From positions 1 through 24,855 of the forward strand of contig MNTT01000010.1 in assembly GCA_001917135.1 (NCBI GenBank): a stretch of 24,855 bases of DNA. The letters run 5' to 3'. Both the position numbers and the translations under genes were made by a program. Source of the stretch: Acetobacter sp. 46_36. Lineage in GTDB: Bacteria; Pseudomonadota; Alphaproteobacteria; RF32; CAG-239. The notes below the pieces were generated by a model that was not told the origin of the DNA, did not search any database, and saw nothing but the letters and a program-made list of their open reading frames with translations. Position 1 is the first letter of the stretch, and every line of letters starts with the position of its first letter. This document shows positions 17,706 to 24,855 of the stretch, one piece after another.

Positions 17706-17733
17706 ATTAGGGTATTTTGCAAGGAGAATGCCA

Positions 17734-18021
17734 ATGTCTGTGGACAACGAAACAGTTAGAAAGGTTGCTTTTCTGGCCCGGCTCAAGGTTGAACCTGAAA
17801 AGCTTGAAGAAACGAAAATTGAATTTAACAACATTCTGGAATGGGTAGAAAAGCTCGGAGAGGTCAATACAGACAATGTTGAACCACTTGTGTCGGTAAA
17901 TGACGAAGCACTGACTTTAAGGCAGGACAATATAACAGCCGGGCAAATGAGCGAGCAAATTCTAAAAAATGCACCGGCGCAGGAATTCGGCTATTTTGTC
18001 GTGCCCAAGGTTGTGGAGTAA
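17734..18021 (+). CDS. gatC: Asp/Glu-tRNA amidotransferase subunit C
   Basis: A 95-residue subunit that wraps around GatA and stabilises its contact with GatB. It has the family pattern VRKVAFLARLKVEPEKLE in the first helix and the central EPLVSVND segment before the Arg-Gln-Asp strand. AGGAG (17722-17726) lies seven bases before the chosen ATG; an ATG at 17728 is too close to that site, and a longer upstream frame is not supported. First gene of gatC-gatA-gatB, five bases before gatA. Confidence 0.95.
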   Translation: MSVDNETVRKVAFLARLKVEPEKLEETKIEFNNILEWVEKLGEVNTDNVEPLVSVNDEALTLRQDNITAGQMSEQILKNAPAQEFGYFVVPKVVE

Positions 18022-18026
18022 ACAAG

Positions 18027-19481
18027 ATGAATACACTGACAGATTTGACTATTGGCGAAGCCCTTGTAAAACTTAAACGCAGAGAAATCTCACCTGTTGA
18101 GCTTACGCAGGCTTATATCGAATCAATGGAAAGCAATAAAAAATATAATGCCTATATTACAACAGCGGGCGAGCAGGCTTTAGAAAAGGCTAAAGCCGCA
18201 GAGGCCAAATATGCCGACGGTTCAAACCGTAAACTGGAGGGTATCCCTCTGGGCATAAAAGATTTGTTTTGCACCAAAGATTTGAGAACGACGGCTTGTT
18301 CACATATTCTTGAAAATTTTATACCGCCTTACGAATCGACAGTTACGCAAAACCTGCTTGACGACGGGGCTTTGTTTCTCGGCAAGCTGAATATGGACGA
18401 ATTTGCAATGGGAGGAAGTAACGAAACAAGTTATTTCGGACCGGCAATTAACCCGTGGAGCAAAGAAAAGCCGCTTGTTGCCGGAGGTTCTTCCGGCGGT
18501 TCGGCCGCCGCCGTAGCCGCAAAGATGTGTGCTGCGGCAACAGGTACAGATACCGGCGGCTCCATTCGCGAACCATCCGCTTTTTGCGGCGTTACCGGTA
18601 TTAAACCGACATACGGACGCTGTTCCCGCTACGGCATTGTTGCTTTTGCATCTTCACTTGATCAAGCGGGGCCTATTTGCAAGGACGTTACCGACTGTGC
18701 TTTAATGCTCAACAGTATGGCCGGATATGACGATAAAGATTCAACTTCGTCCAGAAAAGAAGTTCCCGATTTTGCTGCTTTTATCGGACAAGGTATTAAA
18801 GGCCTGAAGATTGGAATTCCTGACGAATACAGACCGGACGGGCTGAGTGCCGAAGTAGCGGGATATTGGGATAAAGCTGCCGAAATTCTGAAAGCCGCAG
18901 GGGCTGAAATTGTCAGAATCAGCCTGCCGCATACGCAATATGCCCTGCCGGCCTATTATGTTATTGCGCCGGCAGAAGCTTCTTCCAACCTTGCGAGGTA
19001 TGACGGCGTCAGATATGGCCTGAGGGTTGACGGCAACGGCCTTGATGAGCTTTATATAAATACGAGAACCGAAGGTTTTGGCAAAGAAGTCAAACGCCGC
19101 ATCCTCATCGGTACTTATGTATTGTCTGCCGGATATTATGACGCATATTACCTGAAGGCACAAAAGGTTCGCCGCCTGATTAAAAACGATTTTGACGAAG
19201 CTTTTCAAAAGTGTGATATTATTTTAACGCCGACGAGCCCGGTTGAACCCTTTGCCATTGGCGACAAATCTATGATGGAAAATCCGATAAACATGTATTT
19301 GAATGACGTATTTACGGTATCTGTCAACCTTGCCGGACTTCCAGCTCTAAGTTTACCGATAGGACTTTCCTCTCACGGGCTGCCGTTAGGTATGCAGCTT
19401 ATCGGCAGAGCTTTTGATGAAGGGACTATTTTCAAAACAGCCTACCAGCTGGAACGCGGCGCTAATTTTGTTAGGATATAA
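18027..19481 (+). CDS. gatA: Asp/Glu-tRNA amidotransferase subunit A
   Basis: Amidase-signature glutaminase of 484 residues that releases ammonia from Gln for conversion of Glu-tRNA(Gln) to Gln-tRNA(Gln), and in many species Asp-tRNA(Asn) to Asn-tRNA(Asn). The catalytic triad is complete: Lys78 in GIKD, cis-Ser155 in GGSSGGSA, and nucleophile Ser179 in GTDTGGSI. The LNMDEFAMGGS segment is also canonical. Compared with familiar GatA proteins, two extra residues seem to lie before GGSS. Lies between gatC and gatB with gaps of five and three bases, so expression is coupled. Its presence implies that this organism uses misacylated-tRNA correction. Confidence 0.98.
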   Translation: MNTLTDLTIGEALVKLKRREISPVELTQAYIESMESNKKYNAYITTAGEQALEKAKAAEAKYADGSNRKLEGIPLGIKDLFCTKDLRTTACSHILENFIPPYESTVTQNLLDDGALFLGKLNMDEFAMGGSNETSYFGPAINPWSKEKPLVAGGSSGGSAAAVAAKMCAAATGTDTGGSIREPSAFCGVTGIKPTYGRCSRYGIVAFASSLDQAGPICKDVTDCALMLNSMAGYDDKDSTSSRKEVPDFAAFIGQGIKGLKIGIPDEYRPDGLSAEVAGYWDKAAEILKAAGAEIVRISLPHTQYALPAYYVIAPAEASSNLARYDGVRYGLRVDGNGLDELYINTRTEGFGKEVKRRILIGTYVLSAGYYDAYYLKAQKVRRLIKNDFDEAFQKCDIILTPTSPVEPFAIGDKSMMENPINMYLNDVFTVSVNLAGLPALSLPIGLSSHGLPLGMQLIGRAFDEGTIFKTAYQLERGANFVRI

Positions 19482-19484
19482 AAT

Positions 19485-20942
19485 ATGTCAGAATACATTA
19501 TTGAAACGGAAAAAGGAAAATGGGAAATTATCTGCGGACTGGAAATTCATTGCCAGATAATTTCAAAGTCTAAAATTTTCAGCGGAGCTTCTACCGAATT
19601 CGGCGATGACGTCAATGAAAACGTTTCTTTTGTTGATGCCGGAATGCCGGGAATGCTGCCCACGCTTAATACAGAATGTGTCCATCAGGCTATTAAAACC
19701 GGATTAGGCCTGAATGCTGTCATTAATAAATATTCTGAATTTTCCCGCAAAAATTATTTTTATGCGGATCTCCCCCAAGGGTACCAGATTACGCAGTTTT
19801 TATATCCGATTGTCGGAGAAGGTTATATTGATATTGATTTGCCTGATGGCGAAAGCAAAAGAATCAGAATTGAAAGAATGCACATTGAGCAGGATGCCGG
19901 AAAATCCATTCACGATATTGATCCGCACAAAAGTTTTATCGATTTGAACAGAGCCGGCGTTGGTTTGATGGAAATTGTTACCAAACCAGATTTCAGAGCG
20001 CCTGAAGAAGCAGGTGCTTTTCTGCGCAAGTTGCGTTCCATTGTACGTTATCTTGGAACCTGCGACGGCAATATGGATGAAGGTTCCATGCGCTGCGACG
20101 TCAACGTATCGGTTCGCCCGTATGGCACAGACGAATTAAGAACCCGCTGCGAGATGAAAAACGTCAACAGTGTTAAATTTGTGATGCAGGCAATTGAATC
20201 GGAAGCACGGCGGCATATCGAAGTATATGAAAACGGTGGGGAGATTTGTCAGGAAACCAGACAGTTTGACCCGACAACATTGTCGACTAAAGTTATGCGC
20301 AAAAAAGAATTTGCTCATGATTATCGCTATTTCCCTGAACCGGATCTGCCTCCGTTAGTTCTAAGCGATGAATTTATTAATAAAATCAAAGACGAGCTTA
20401 TAGAGCTTCCTGATGCAAAAAAATCCCGGTTTATTTCGCAGTTGGGCTTAACGCCTTATGATGCAATGGTTATTTGCGAAAATAAAGAAACCGCGGATTT
20501 TTTTGAAAAAGCTGCTAACGGACGAGATGCCAAGAAAGTAGCTAACTGGCTGATGGGAGATTTTTTTGCCATGCTCAAGAGGAAAAATCTGGATATAGCC
20601 AACTCGCCTGTAAGCGCGGAGAATTTGGGAAAACTTGTTGATCTAATCTGTAAGGATGTCATTTCAGGGAAAATTGCCAAAGATGTTTTTGAGATTATGG
20701 CCGAGACGTCAGAAGATCCGGAAATAATCGTAGAAAAAAGGGGATTGAAACAAGTTACGGACACTTCGGCAATTGAAGCTGTTATTGACGCTGTTCTTGC
20801 GGCGAATCCGGATAATGTTGCAAGTTACAGAGGCGGTAAAACGGCGCTTATCGGCTGGTTTGTCGGACAGGTAATGAAGCAGTCGCAGGGAAAAGCAAAT
20901 CCCGGACTTGTGAACAAACTACTGAAAGAGAAACTGGGATAG
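19485..20942 (+). CDS. gatB: Asp/Glu-tRNA amidotransferase subunit B
   Basis: Kinase-like subunit of 485 residues that recognises and phosphorylates the misacylated tRNA end before amidation. It shows CGLEIHCQI near residue 18-26, the YADLPQGYQITQ segment, the IERMHIEQDAGKS and DLNRAGVGLMEIVTKPD blocks that are diagnostic of GatB, then the helical and YqeY-like tail ending GWFVGQVMKQSQGKANP, which binds the tRNA elbow. Full length. It follows gatA by three bases and ends the operon. No strong terminator follows; a weak AGGTGT/ACACCT stem (20996-21019) lies 55 bases downstream. Confidence 0.98.
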   Translation: MSEYIIETEKGKWEIICGLEIHCQIISKSKIFSGASTEFGDDVNENVSFVDAGMPGMLPTLNTECVHQAIKTGLGLNAVINKYSEFSRKNYFYADLPQGYQITQFLYPIVGEGYIDIDLPDGESKRIRIERMHIEQDAGKSIHDIDPHKSFIDLNRAGVGLMEIVTKPDFRAPEEAGAFLRKLRSIVRYLGTCDGNMDEGSMRCDVNVSVRPYGTDELRTRCEMKNVNSVKFVMQAIESEARRHIEVYENGGEICQETRQFDPTTLSTKVMRKKEFAHDYRYFPEPDLPPLVLSDEFINKIKDELIELPDAKKSRFISQLGLTPYDAMVICENKETADFFEKAANGRDAKKVANWLMGDFFAMLKRKNLDIANSPVSAENLGKLVDLICKDVISGKIAKDVFEIMAETSEDPEIIVEKRGLKQVTDTSAIEAVIDAVLAANPDNVASYRGGKTALIGWFVGQVMKQSQGKANPGLVNKLLKEKLG

Positions 20943-21106
20943 GCTGGATTTTAATAAAAAATTAAGTAAAACTAGAACTTTAGGTTTATCAATACAGGTG
21001 TCCAGAGCAAAAAACACCTTATAAACATAGACATTGGTTTTACATCCCTTTATTTTGTAAAAACAACTCTTTATATTGATAGCATCAATTTGAGAGGAGG
21101 TTTGTT

Positions 21107-21301
21107 ATGAATAAAGTAAATATTGCCAATTATATTGTGTATGATTTGGCAAACCGGTTTAATTTTGCGGAACATCATGAAATGGACAGCGAGCTTGTCG
21201 GTATGGTTGCCGACAATTGGCATAAAAAGCACTTTGTATCGGGCTCCAAAAACATTAAATTCAACCACAGTGAACAAATTCGGCAGAAATTTATGATTTA
21301 G
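21107..21301 (+). CDS. 64-residue protein of unknown function
   Basis: A small gene with a strong ribosome binding site AGGAGG (21095-21100) six bases before ATG, the best in the window, which argues that it is real. The product is soluble, begins NKVNIANYIVYDLANRFNF, has several His and Asn residues and no Cys or membrane segment. I do not recognise the family. It lies between gatB and another small gene on the same strand, in a region of short reading frames. Confidence 0.65.
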   Translation: MNKVNIANYIVYDLANRFNFAEHHEMDSELVGMVADNWHKKHFVSGSKNIKFNHSEQIRQKFMI

Positions 21302-21393
21302 AATCGGTTTTTTGCATAATATTATTGTGTCAATATAGCTTTATTAAGAGCTTTAAAAAAGTTTTCCAACTCATACTTTTTCAGTGTTTGGTT

Positions 21394-21399
21394 TATAAT
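21394..21399 (+). promoter_or_regulatory. consensus -10 element of the 82-residue gene
   Basis: TATAAT (21394-21399) without a good -35. Start would be near 21406, placing the ribosome binding site at the extreme 5' end of the mRNA and leaving a leader of about 10 bases. Confidence 0.4.
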
Positions 21400-21416
21400 T
21401 TTTGTGAGGTATGAAA

Positions 21417-21665
21417 ATGGAAAAAGCGAGCAGAGATAAATTAAAAGACAACCTTATGTTTGTCGGTACAATTTATGACAGCTTTGAAGCTCTGGAAGAA
21501 ACACTCGGCAAATTGAAATTAGAACGTCCGCTTTTTATTACGCACGTTGCTAAAATGGCCTTCGCAGAAGAAGTATTTAAACGTGTAGAAGGAGCTCCCG
21601 AACTTTGCAAATTTACTCCTCCCAAAGTACAAACTAAACAAGCAGCCCACAGATTTTATAATTAG
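21417..21665 (+). CDS. 82-residue protein of unknown function
   Basis: A soluble, mixed-charge protein, probably helical in its first half (SFEALEETLGKLKLE) with a conserved-looking ITHVAKMAFAEEVFKRV core and a basic tail. TGAGG (21405-21409) is well placed for the ATG at 21417; the ATG at 21411 is too close. A perfect terminator follows 24 bases after the stop, and a consensus -10 precedes it, so it is a complete transcription unit. I do not recognise the family. Confidence 0.7.
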   Translation: MEKASRDKLKDNLMFVGTIYDSFEALEETLGKLKLERPLFITHVAKMAFAEEVFKRVEGAPELCKFTPPKVQTKQAAHRFYN

Positions 21666-21689
21666 GTTCACAAACATTTCTTTCAACCC

Positions 21690-21724
21690 AAAAGCTCCCC
21701 GGCAAAAATTACCGGGGAGCTTTT
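21690..21724. terminator. strong bidirectional terminator
   Basis: AAAAGCTCCCCGG (21690-21702) and CCGGGGAGCTTTT (21712-21724) form a perfect 13-bp stem with a 9-base loop, giving a T run on either strand. It ends both the rightward 82-residue gene and the leftward secF transcript. Confidence 0.92.
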
Positions 21725-21749
21725 GGAATTTGGCTACGTTTCAGCCAAA

Positions 21750-22685
21750 TTAGCCGATTGAACCGAAATAATTATCTTCATCTTTGTGGTTAACAGCCCT
21801 TAAGTCAAACAAATTCAAAACTGCTGCCGATACAAAAATTGAAGAATAAGTACCGATAATCAACCCGGCCAATATCGTAAAGGCAAAACTTTCCAATGCA
21901 TCGCCGCCCCACAGATATAACGGGATAACGGCAACAAGCGTTGTAACACCAGTCAATATTGTACGGGAGAAGATGTCGTTAACGCTTTTGTTAATCAGCT
22001 CTTCCTGCGGCATTTTACGATACTTTTTCAAGTTTTCACGAATACGGTCGTACGTTACAACCTTGTCATTTACGGAGTAACCTACCAATGTCAGAATCGC
22101 AGCAACCGTTGTTAAGCTGAAATCAAACCGGAAAAACGACAACAATCCAACCGTGATTACGGTATCATGAAACAATCCCAATAAAGTACCAACGGCAAAT
22201 TGCCACTCAAACCGTATCCATATATATATTGCAATCGCCAGAATAGCCAGAACAGAAGCGACAATTCCTGCCGTTTTCAATTCATCGCCCACCTGAGGCC
22301 CAACGGTTTCTACGCGCCGATATTCGTAACCATTGCCTAATATCTCCCGGATTTCCGCCACGGCTTTGCGCTGGGCTACTTCGTTCGCATTGTCAGCCTG
22401 AGCACGAATCATCAGTTCTTTGCCGTCCAAGCCAATCGTCTGCAAATTTAATTCGTCCAGCTTTACAACGCTTAATTTGGAGCGGATTTCCTCTACATTA
22501 ATCGGCTGCTCTGACTTTATTTCCATCAATACGCCGCCAGAGAAATCGATACCAAAGTTAAAACCTTTGATATACATACTGGCAAATGATAATATCACCA
22601 ACAGGGAAGACAGCGCATAAGTAAAGTGCCGCGCTCCCATAAAATTGATATTAGTGTCTTTAGTGATCCATTTTAACATAGTCAT
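21750..22685 (-). CDS. secF: protein translocase subunit SecF
   Basis: Inner-membrane partner of SecD; the SecDF complex uses the proton gradient to help pull secreted proteins out of the SecYEG channel. The 311-residue protein has the family N-terminus with a helix at about 20-40, then FNFGIDFSGGVLMEI (43-56), a periplasmic domain to about residue 125, and five further helices including DTVITVGLLSFF and SVNDKVVTYDRIRENL. AAGGA lies at a good distance before the chosen ATG. It follows secD by 19 bases and ends the operon at a strong terminator. Confidence 0.97.
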   Translation of the reverse strand: MTMLKWITKDTNINFMGARHFTYALSSLLVILSFASMYIKGFNFGIDFSGGVLMEIKSEQPINVEEIRSKLSVVKLDELNLQTIGLDGKELMIRAQADNANEVAQRKAVAEIREILGNGYEYRRVETVGPQVGDELKTAGIVASVLAILAIAIYIWIRFEWQFAVGTLLGLFHDTVITVGLLSFFRFDFSLTTVAAILTLVGYSVNDKVVTYDRIRENLKKYRKMPQEELINKSVNDIFSRTILTGVTTLVAVIPLYLWGGDALESFAFTILAGLIIGTYSSIFVSAAVLNLFDLRAVNHKDEDNYFGSIG

Positions 22686-22704
22686 TTTAGTTATTCCTTA
22701 TCAA

Positions 22705-24252
22705 TTAAATCGGCAAAGCTTTCGGCTTATAGCGGTTAAACCATGCCGCAATAATCAGCCTTGTTACCGTTACGGACGTAAACATTGACGTTGCAATACC
22801 GATTGCAAGAGTTACGGCAAAGCCTCTGACAGGACCGCTGCCAAAATAGAACAGTACCGCGGCGGCAATAAGCGTCGTCAGGTTCGAGTCAATAATCGTC
22901 CCCCAGGCGATAGAGAAACCGCTTTCTACGGCATCTTTTATAGAGCGGCCGTTTTTGACTTCTTCCCGCATACGTTCAAAAATAAGAACGTTTGCGTCAA
23001 CTGCCATACCGATTGTCAAAATGATACCGGCAATACCCGGAAGCGTCAGCGTTGCACCGATTAAGCTCAAAGCCCCCAGCATCAAAAACAGGTTCAGAAA
23101 AACGGTAATCGTTGTAAATACCCCGAACAGACCATACGCCAATACGAGGAAAACGACAACTCCGATAAAACCGATTATTGATGCGAAAATTCCGGCTTCG
23201 ATAGAATCGGCACCCAAGCCGGCGCCAACCGTCCGTTCTTCAAGAATATTCAGCGGAGCAGGCAAAGCACCGGAACGCAAAAGCAAAGCCAATTCCTGAG
23301 CACTTTCGGAGGTGTAATTTCCGGTAATAACGCCCGAACCGCCCGTAATCGCCGATTGAATTGTCGGAGCGGAAATAACCTCGTCATCTAAAACGATTGC
23401 CAGCTGTTCGCCAACATTGTTTTTGGTTACTTCACCAAACTTCTTGGCACCAAGATTATTAAACTTAAAGCTGACAGCAGGAGCTCCGTCCTGAAAAGAT
23501 ACGCCGGCATCGGTCAGCGTTTCTCCGCCGACGGCAGGCTTTCTTACAATAACATACTGCTCGCCCTCTATACCGCGGATTAAGCGCGAAGAACTTTTCA
23601 GCTTACCGCGTTTGGCTTCGGCGGCCGTCGTCGAACTGTCAACCAAATGGAATGTCATTTTAGCGGTTTTGCCGAGCAAAATCTTTACTTCTTCCGGATT
23701 CTGGATACCCGGCAGCTGTACTAATATACGTCCATATCCCTGGCTCTGAATAATCGGTTCATTGGTTCCGTATTCGTCGATACGCTTACGGACAATTTCA
23801 ATGGACTGGTCGACCAGCTTTCTTTTGATTTCATTTAACGCAGGTTCATCATAAGTAACGACAAGCGTTCCGCTGCCGTTGTCAGTGACCTTCAATCCGT
23901 CGTCCATCTTGCGCAGCGGCGTTAATGCCTTGGAACGGGCATTGGCGTTTTCAATTTTTACCTTCAGCCCGTCAGCGCCGGAATTTATACTTTGATAACG
24001 GATTCTGGCCTCTTTCAACGAAGCACGGGCAGAATCTTCCAAAGCCTGCATTCTGTCTTTTAACGCGGTATCTATATCCACTTCAAGCAGCAAACTGGAA
24101 CCGCCCTGCAAATCCAATCCCAGATTTACAGGCTGCCACCATGACGGCAGCGTCGTTTTAGGATCTTTGACGAAGTTCGGAACGGCAAAAAATATGCCAA
24201 GCAAACATATCGCCAAAATCATAACTATTCTTTGTAATGATAATTTGTACAT
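22705..24252 (-). CDS. secD: protein translocase subunit SecD
   Basis: 515-residue SecD with an N-terminal helix (about 7-26), the NLGLDLQGGSSLLLEVD signature (43-59), a large periplasmic region and five or so C-terminal helices carrying TIGMAVDANVLIFERMREE and DSNLTTLIAA, the segments that face SecF in proton conduction. Full length for short alphaproteobacterial SecD proteins. It lies 20 bases after yajC and 19 before secF, all leftward. AGAGAG precedes the ATG. Confidence 0.97.
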   Translation of the reverse strand: MYKLSLQRIVMILAICLLGIFFAVPNFVKDPKTTLPSWWQPVNLGLDLQGGSSLLLEVDIDTALKDRMQALEDSARASLKEARIRYQSINSGADGLKVKIENANARSKALTPLRKMDDGLKVTDNGSGTLVVTYDEPALNEIKRKLVDQSIEIVRKRIDEYGTNEPIIQSQGYGRILVQLPGIQNPEEVKILLGKTAKMTFHLVDSSTTAAEAKRGKLKSSSRLIRGIEGEQYVIVRKPAVGGETLTDAGVSFQDGAPAVSFKFNNLGAKKFGEVTKNNVGEQLAIVLDDEVISAPTIQSAITGGSGVITGNYTSESAQELALLLRSGALPAPLNILEERTVGAGLGADSIEAGIFASIIGFIGVVVFLVLAYGLFGVFTTITVFLNLFLMLGALSLIGATLTLPGIAGIILTIGMAVDANVLIFERMREEVKNGRSIKDAVESGFSIAWGTIIDSNLTTLIAAAVLFYFGSGPVRGFAVTLAIGIATSMFTSVTVTRLIIAAWFNRYKPKALPI

Positions 24253-24272
24253 TATTCGTTCTCTCTGTTAAG

Positions 24273-24611
24273 TTATTTTTTTTCCGAATTTTCTTTGGTT
24301 TCAGAAACCACTTCCCTGACGCTGGAACGGGAGATTTTGATTTCAACACCGTTTGCTATTTCCACCGTCAAAACAGCATCATCGGCTTTGACAACTTTGG
24401 CATATATGCCGCCGCCGGTGATTATTTCGTCCTTAGGTTTGATTGCGTTCAGCATATCCTCATGTTCTTTCATCTTCTTTTGCTGAGGACGAATCAGCAG
24501 AAAATAAAAGATTGCAAAAACAAGTACCAGCTGGATGAGGAAACCGGCCATCGGGCTCGGCTCTACAGCAGCAGCCGTTTCAGTCGCAGCAATAGCTTCT
24601 GTTATAAACAT
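24273..24611 (-). CDS. yajC: Sec translocon accessory subunit YajC
   Basis: A 112-residue single-pass protein associated with SecDF. One hydrophobic helix (about 21-40), followed by the hallmark LLIRPQQKKMKEHEDML and the soluble domain with DEIITGGGIYAKV and VEIKISRSSV. The chosen ATG at 24611 is preceded by GGAG nine bases upstream; an ATG at 24626 is in frame but has no ribosome binding site. First gene of yajC-secD-secF. The usual upstream tgt gene is absent. Confidence 0.93.
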   Translation of the reverse strand: MFITEAIAATETAAAVEPSPMAGFLIQLVLVFAIFYFLLIRPQQKKMKEHEDMLNAIKPKDEIITGGGIYAKVVKADDAVLTVEIANGVEIKISRSSVREVVSETKENSEKK

Positions 24612-24659
24612 TGTGGTGTTCTCCATTAAAATTTAATTATGCTGTGGAGAGTTTAGGGT

Positions 24660-24696
24660 AAAAAAATCTGCGGCACAACATTAAACTCGCAGATTT
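24660..24696 (-). terminator. terminator-like hairpin upstream of yajC
   Basis: On the minus strand AAATCTGC (24689-24696) pairs with GCAGATTT (24664-24671) across a 17-base loop and runs into seven T residues (24666-24660). It either ends a transcript coming from the right edge or acts as a leader hairpin in the yajC mRNA. Confidence 0.6.
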
Positions 24697-24703
24697 ACCA
24701 CGG

Positions 24704-24731
24704 TTTTTACAACAAAAGAAGATAATGGCAA
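24704..24731 (-). promoter_or_regulatory. putative promoter upstream of yajC-secD-secF
   Basis: On the minus strand TTGCCA (24726-24731), a 16-base spacer and TAAAAA (24704-24709). The start near 24697 would put the terminator-like hairpin at the very 5' end of the mRNA. Confidence 0.4.
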
Positions 24732-24763
24732 TTGTTTTGTTCACCATTACAGAAGCTGCCGGA

Positions 24764-24855
24764 GGGAGGATGGATGCGGCAGGCGGGACTTACCTTCCGC
24801 CGAAGAACTTGCCGAGGCGGGAGGATGGATGCGGTATGCGGGGCTTATCTTCCGC
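24764..24855. repeat. GC-rich tandem repeat, 55-bp period, running off the window
   Basis: GGGAGGATGGATGCGG starts at 24764 and again at 24819, giving a 55-base unit; the second copy is cut by the window end. Copies differ at a few bases (for example GCGGCAGGCGG versus GCGGTATGCGG). A degenerate part of the unit is also visible just before the first copy (GAAGCTGCCGGAG). The block is far richer in G+C than its surroundings. A period of 55 shifts the frame each copy, so it is unlikely to code a repeat protein. Confidence 0.75.

Noticed and set aside
20996..21019. Terminator after gatB
   Set aside because: A 6-bp stem exists, but the following bases are not T-rich.
24764..24855. Start of a CRISPR array
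   Set aside because: The whole 55-base unit is repeated with scattered changes; there are no unique spacers between conserved repeats and no cas genes.

Overview
The window looks like chromosome from a low-GC alphaproteobacterium, probably an uncultured one. This rests on a yajC-secD-secF run, a contiguous gatC-gatA-gatB operon (the indirect Gln-tRNA route), murA preceded by a tiny Lys/Glu-rich gene, and lipopolysaccharide-type glycosyltransferases; taxonomy is inference and no rRNA is present. Genes lie on both strands in short operons with small gaps, and several convergent pairs share one bidirectional terminator. There is no phage, intact insertion sequence, plasmid gene or CRISPR array.

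Left part (1-8900). At the very edge a leftward promoter of stable-RNA quality (26-54), backed by phased A-tracts, fires out of the window. Next come a YegD-like Hsp70 ATPase (leftward), a gene-free stretch with a probable small RNA (about 1667-1756), a fused methionine sulfoxide reductase MsrA-MsrB, a small membrane protein, a WaaE-like glycosyltransferase, a Spx/ArsC-like thioredoxin-fold protein, an orphan DotB/PilT-type secretion ATPase, tRNA-Gly(GCC) with its own promoter and terminator, a 49-residue charged protein, murA and a membrane-anchored family 2 glycosyltransferase.

Middle (8950-17600). moxR and a DUF58 gene form a leftward chaperone pair. uvrD/pcrA runs rightward and carries an unusual Tyr/Gly/Ser/Asn-rich linker. 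Between uvrD and gtrA sits a compact, highly structured non-coding element (about 13548-13740) with mutually exclusive hairpins and a terminator-like end. Then comes a tightly overlapping leftward operon of four genes: ArnT-like GT39, ArnC-like GT2, YdjC/ChbG-family deacetylase and GtrA-like membrane protein. Together these resemble an undecaprenyl-phosphate sugar relay for adding a deacetylated amino sugar to an envelope acceptor such as lipid A.

Right part (17650-24855). gatCAB makes the amidotransferase that corrects Glu-tRNA(Gln). Two unrecognised small genes follow, then leftward yajC-secD-secF, the SecDF-YajC accessory complex of the Sec translocon. The right edge holds the start of a GC-rich tandem repeat of 55 bp period that runs off the window.

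Most of the window is housekeeping. The items most worth a second look are the structured element at 13548-13740, the four-gene glycolipid operon, the candidate small RNA near 1700 and the edge repeat.
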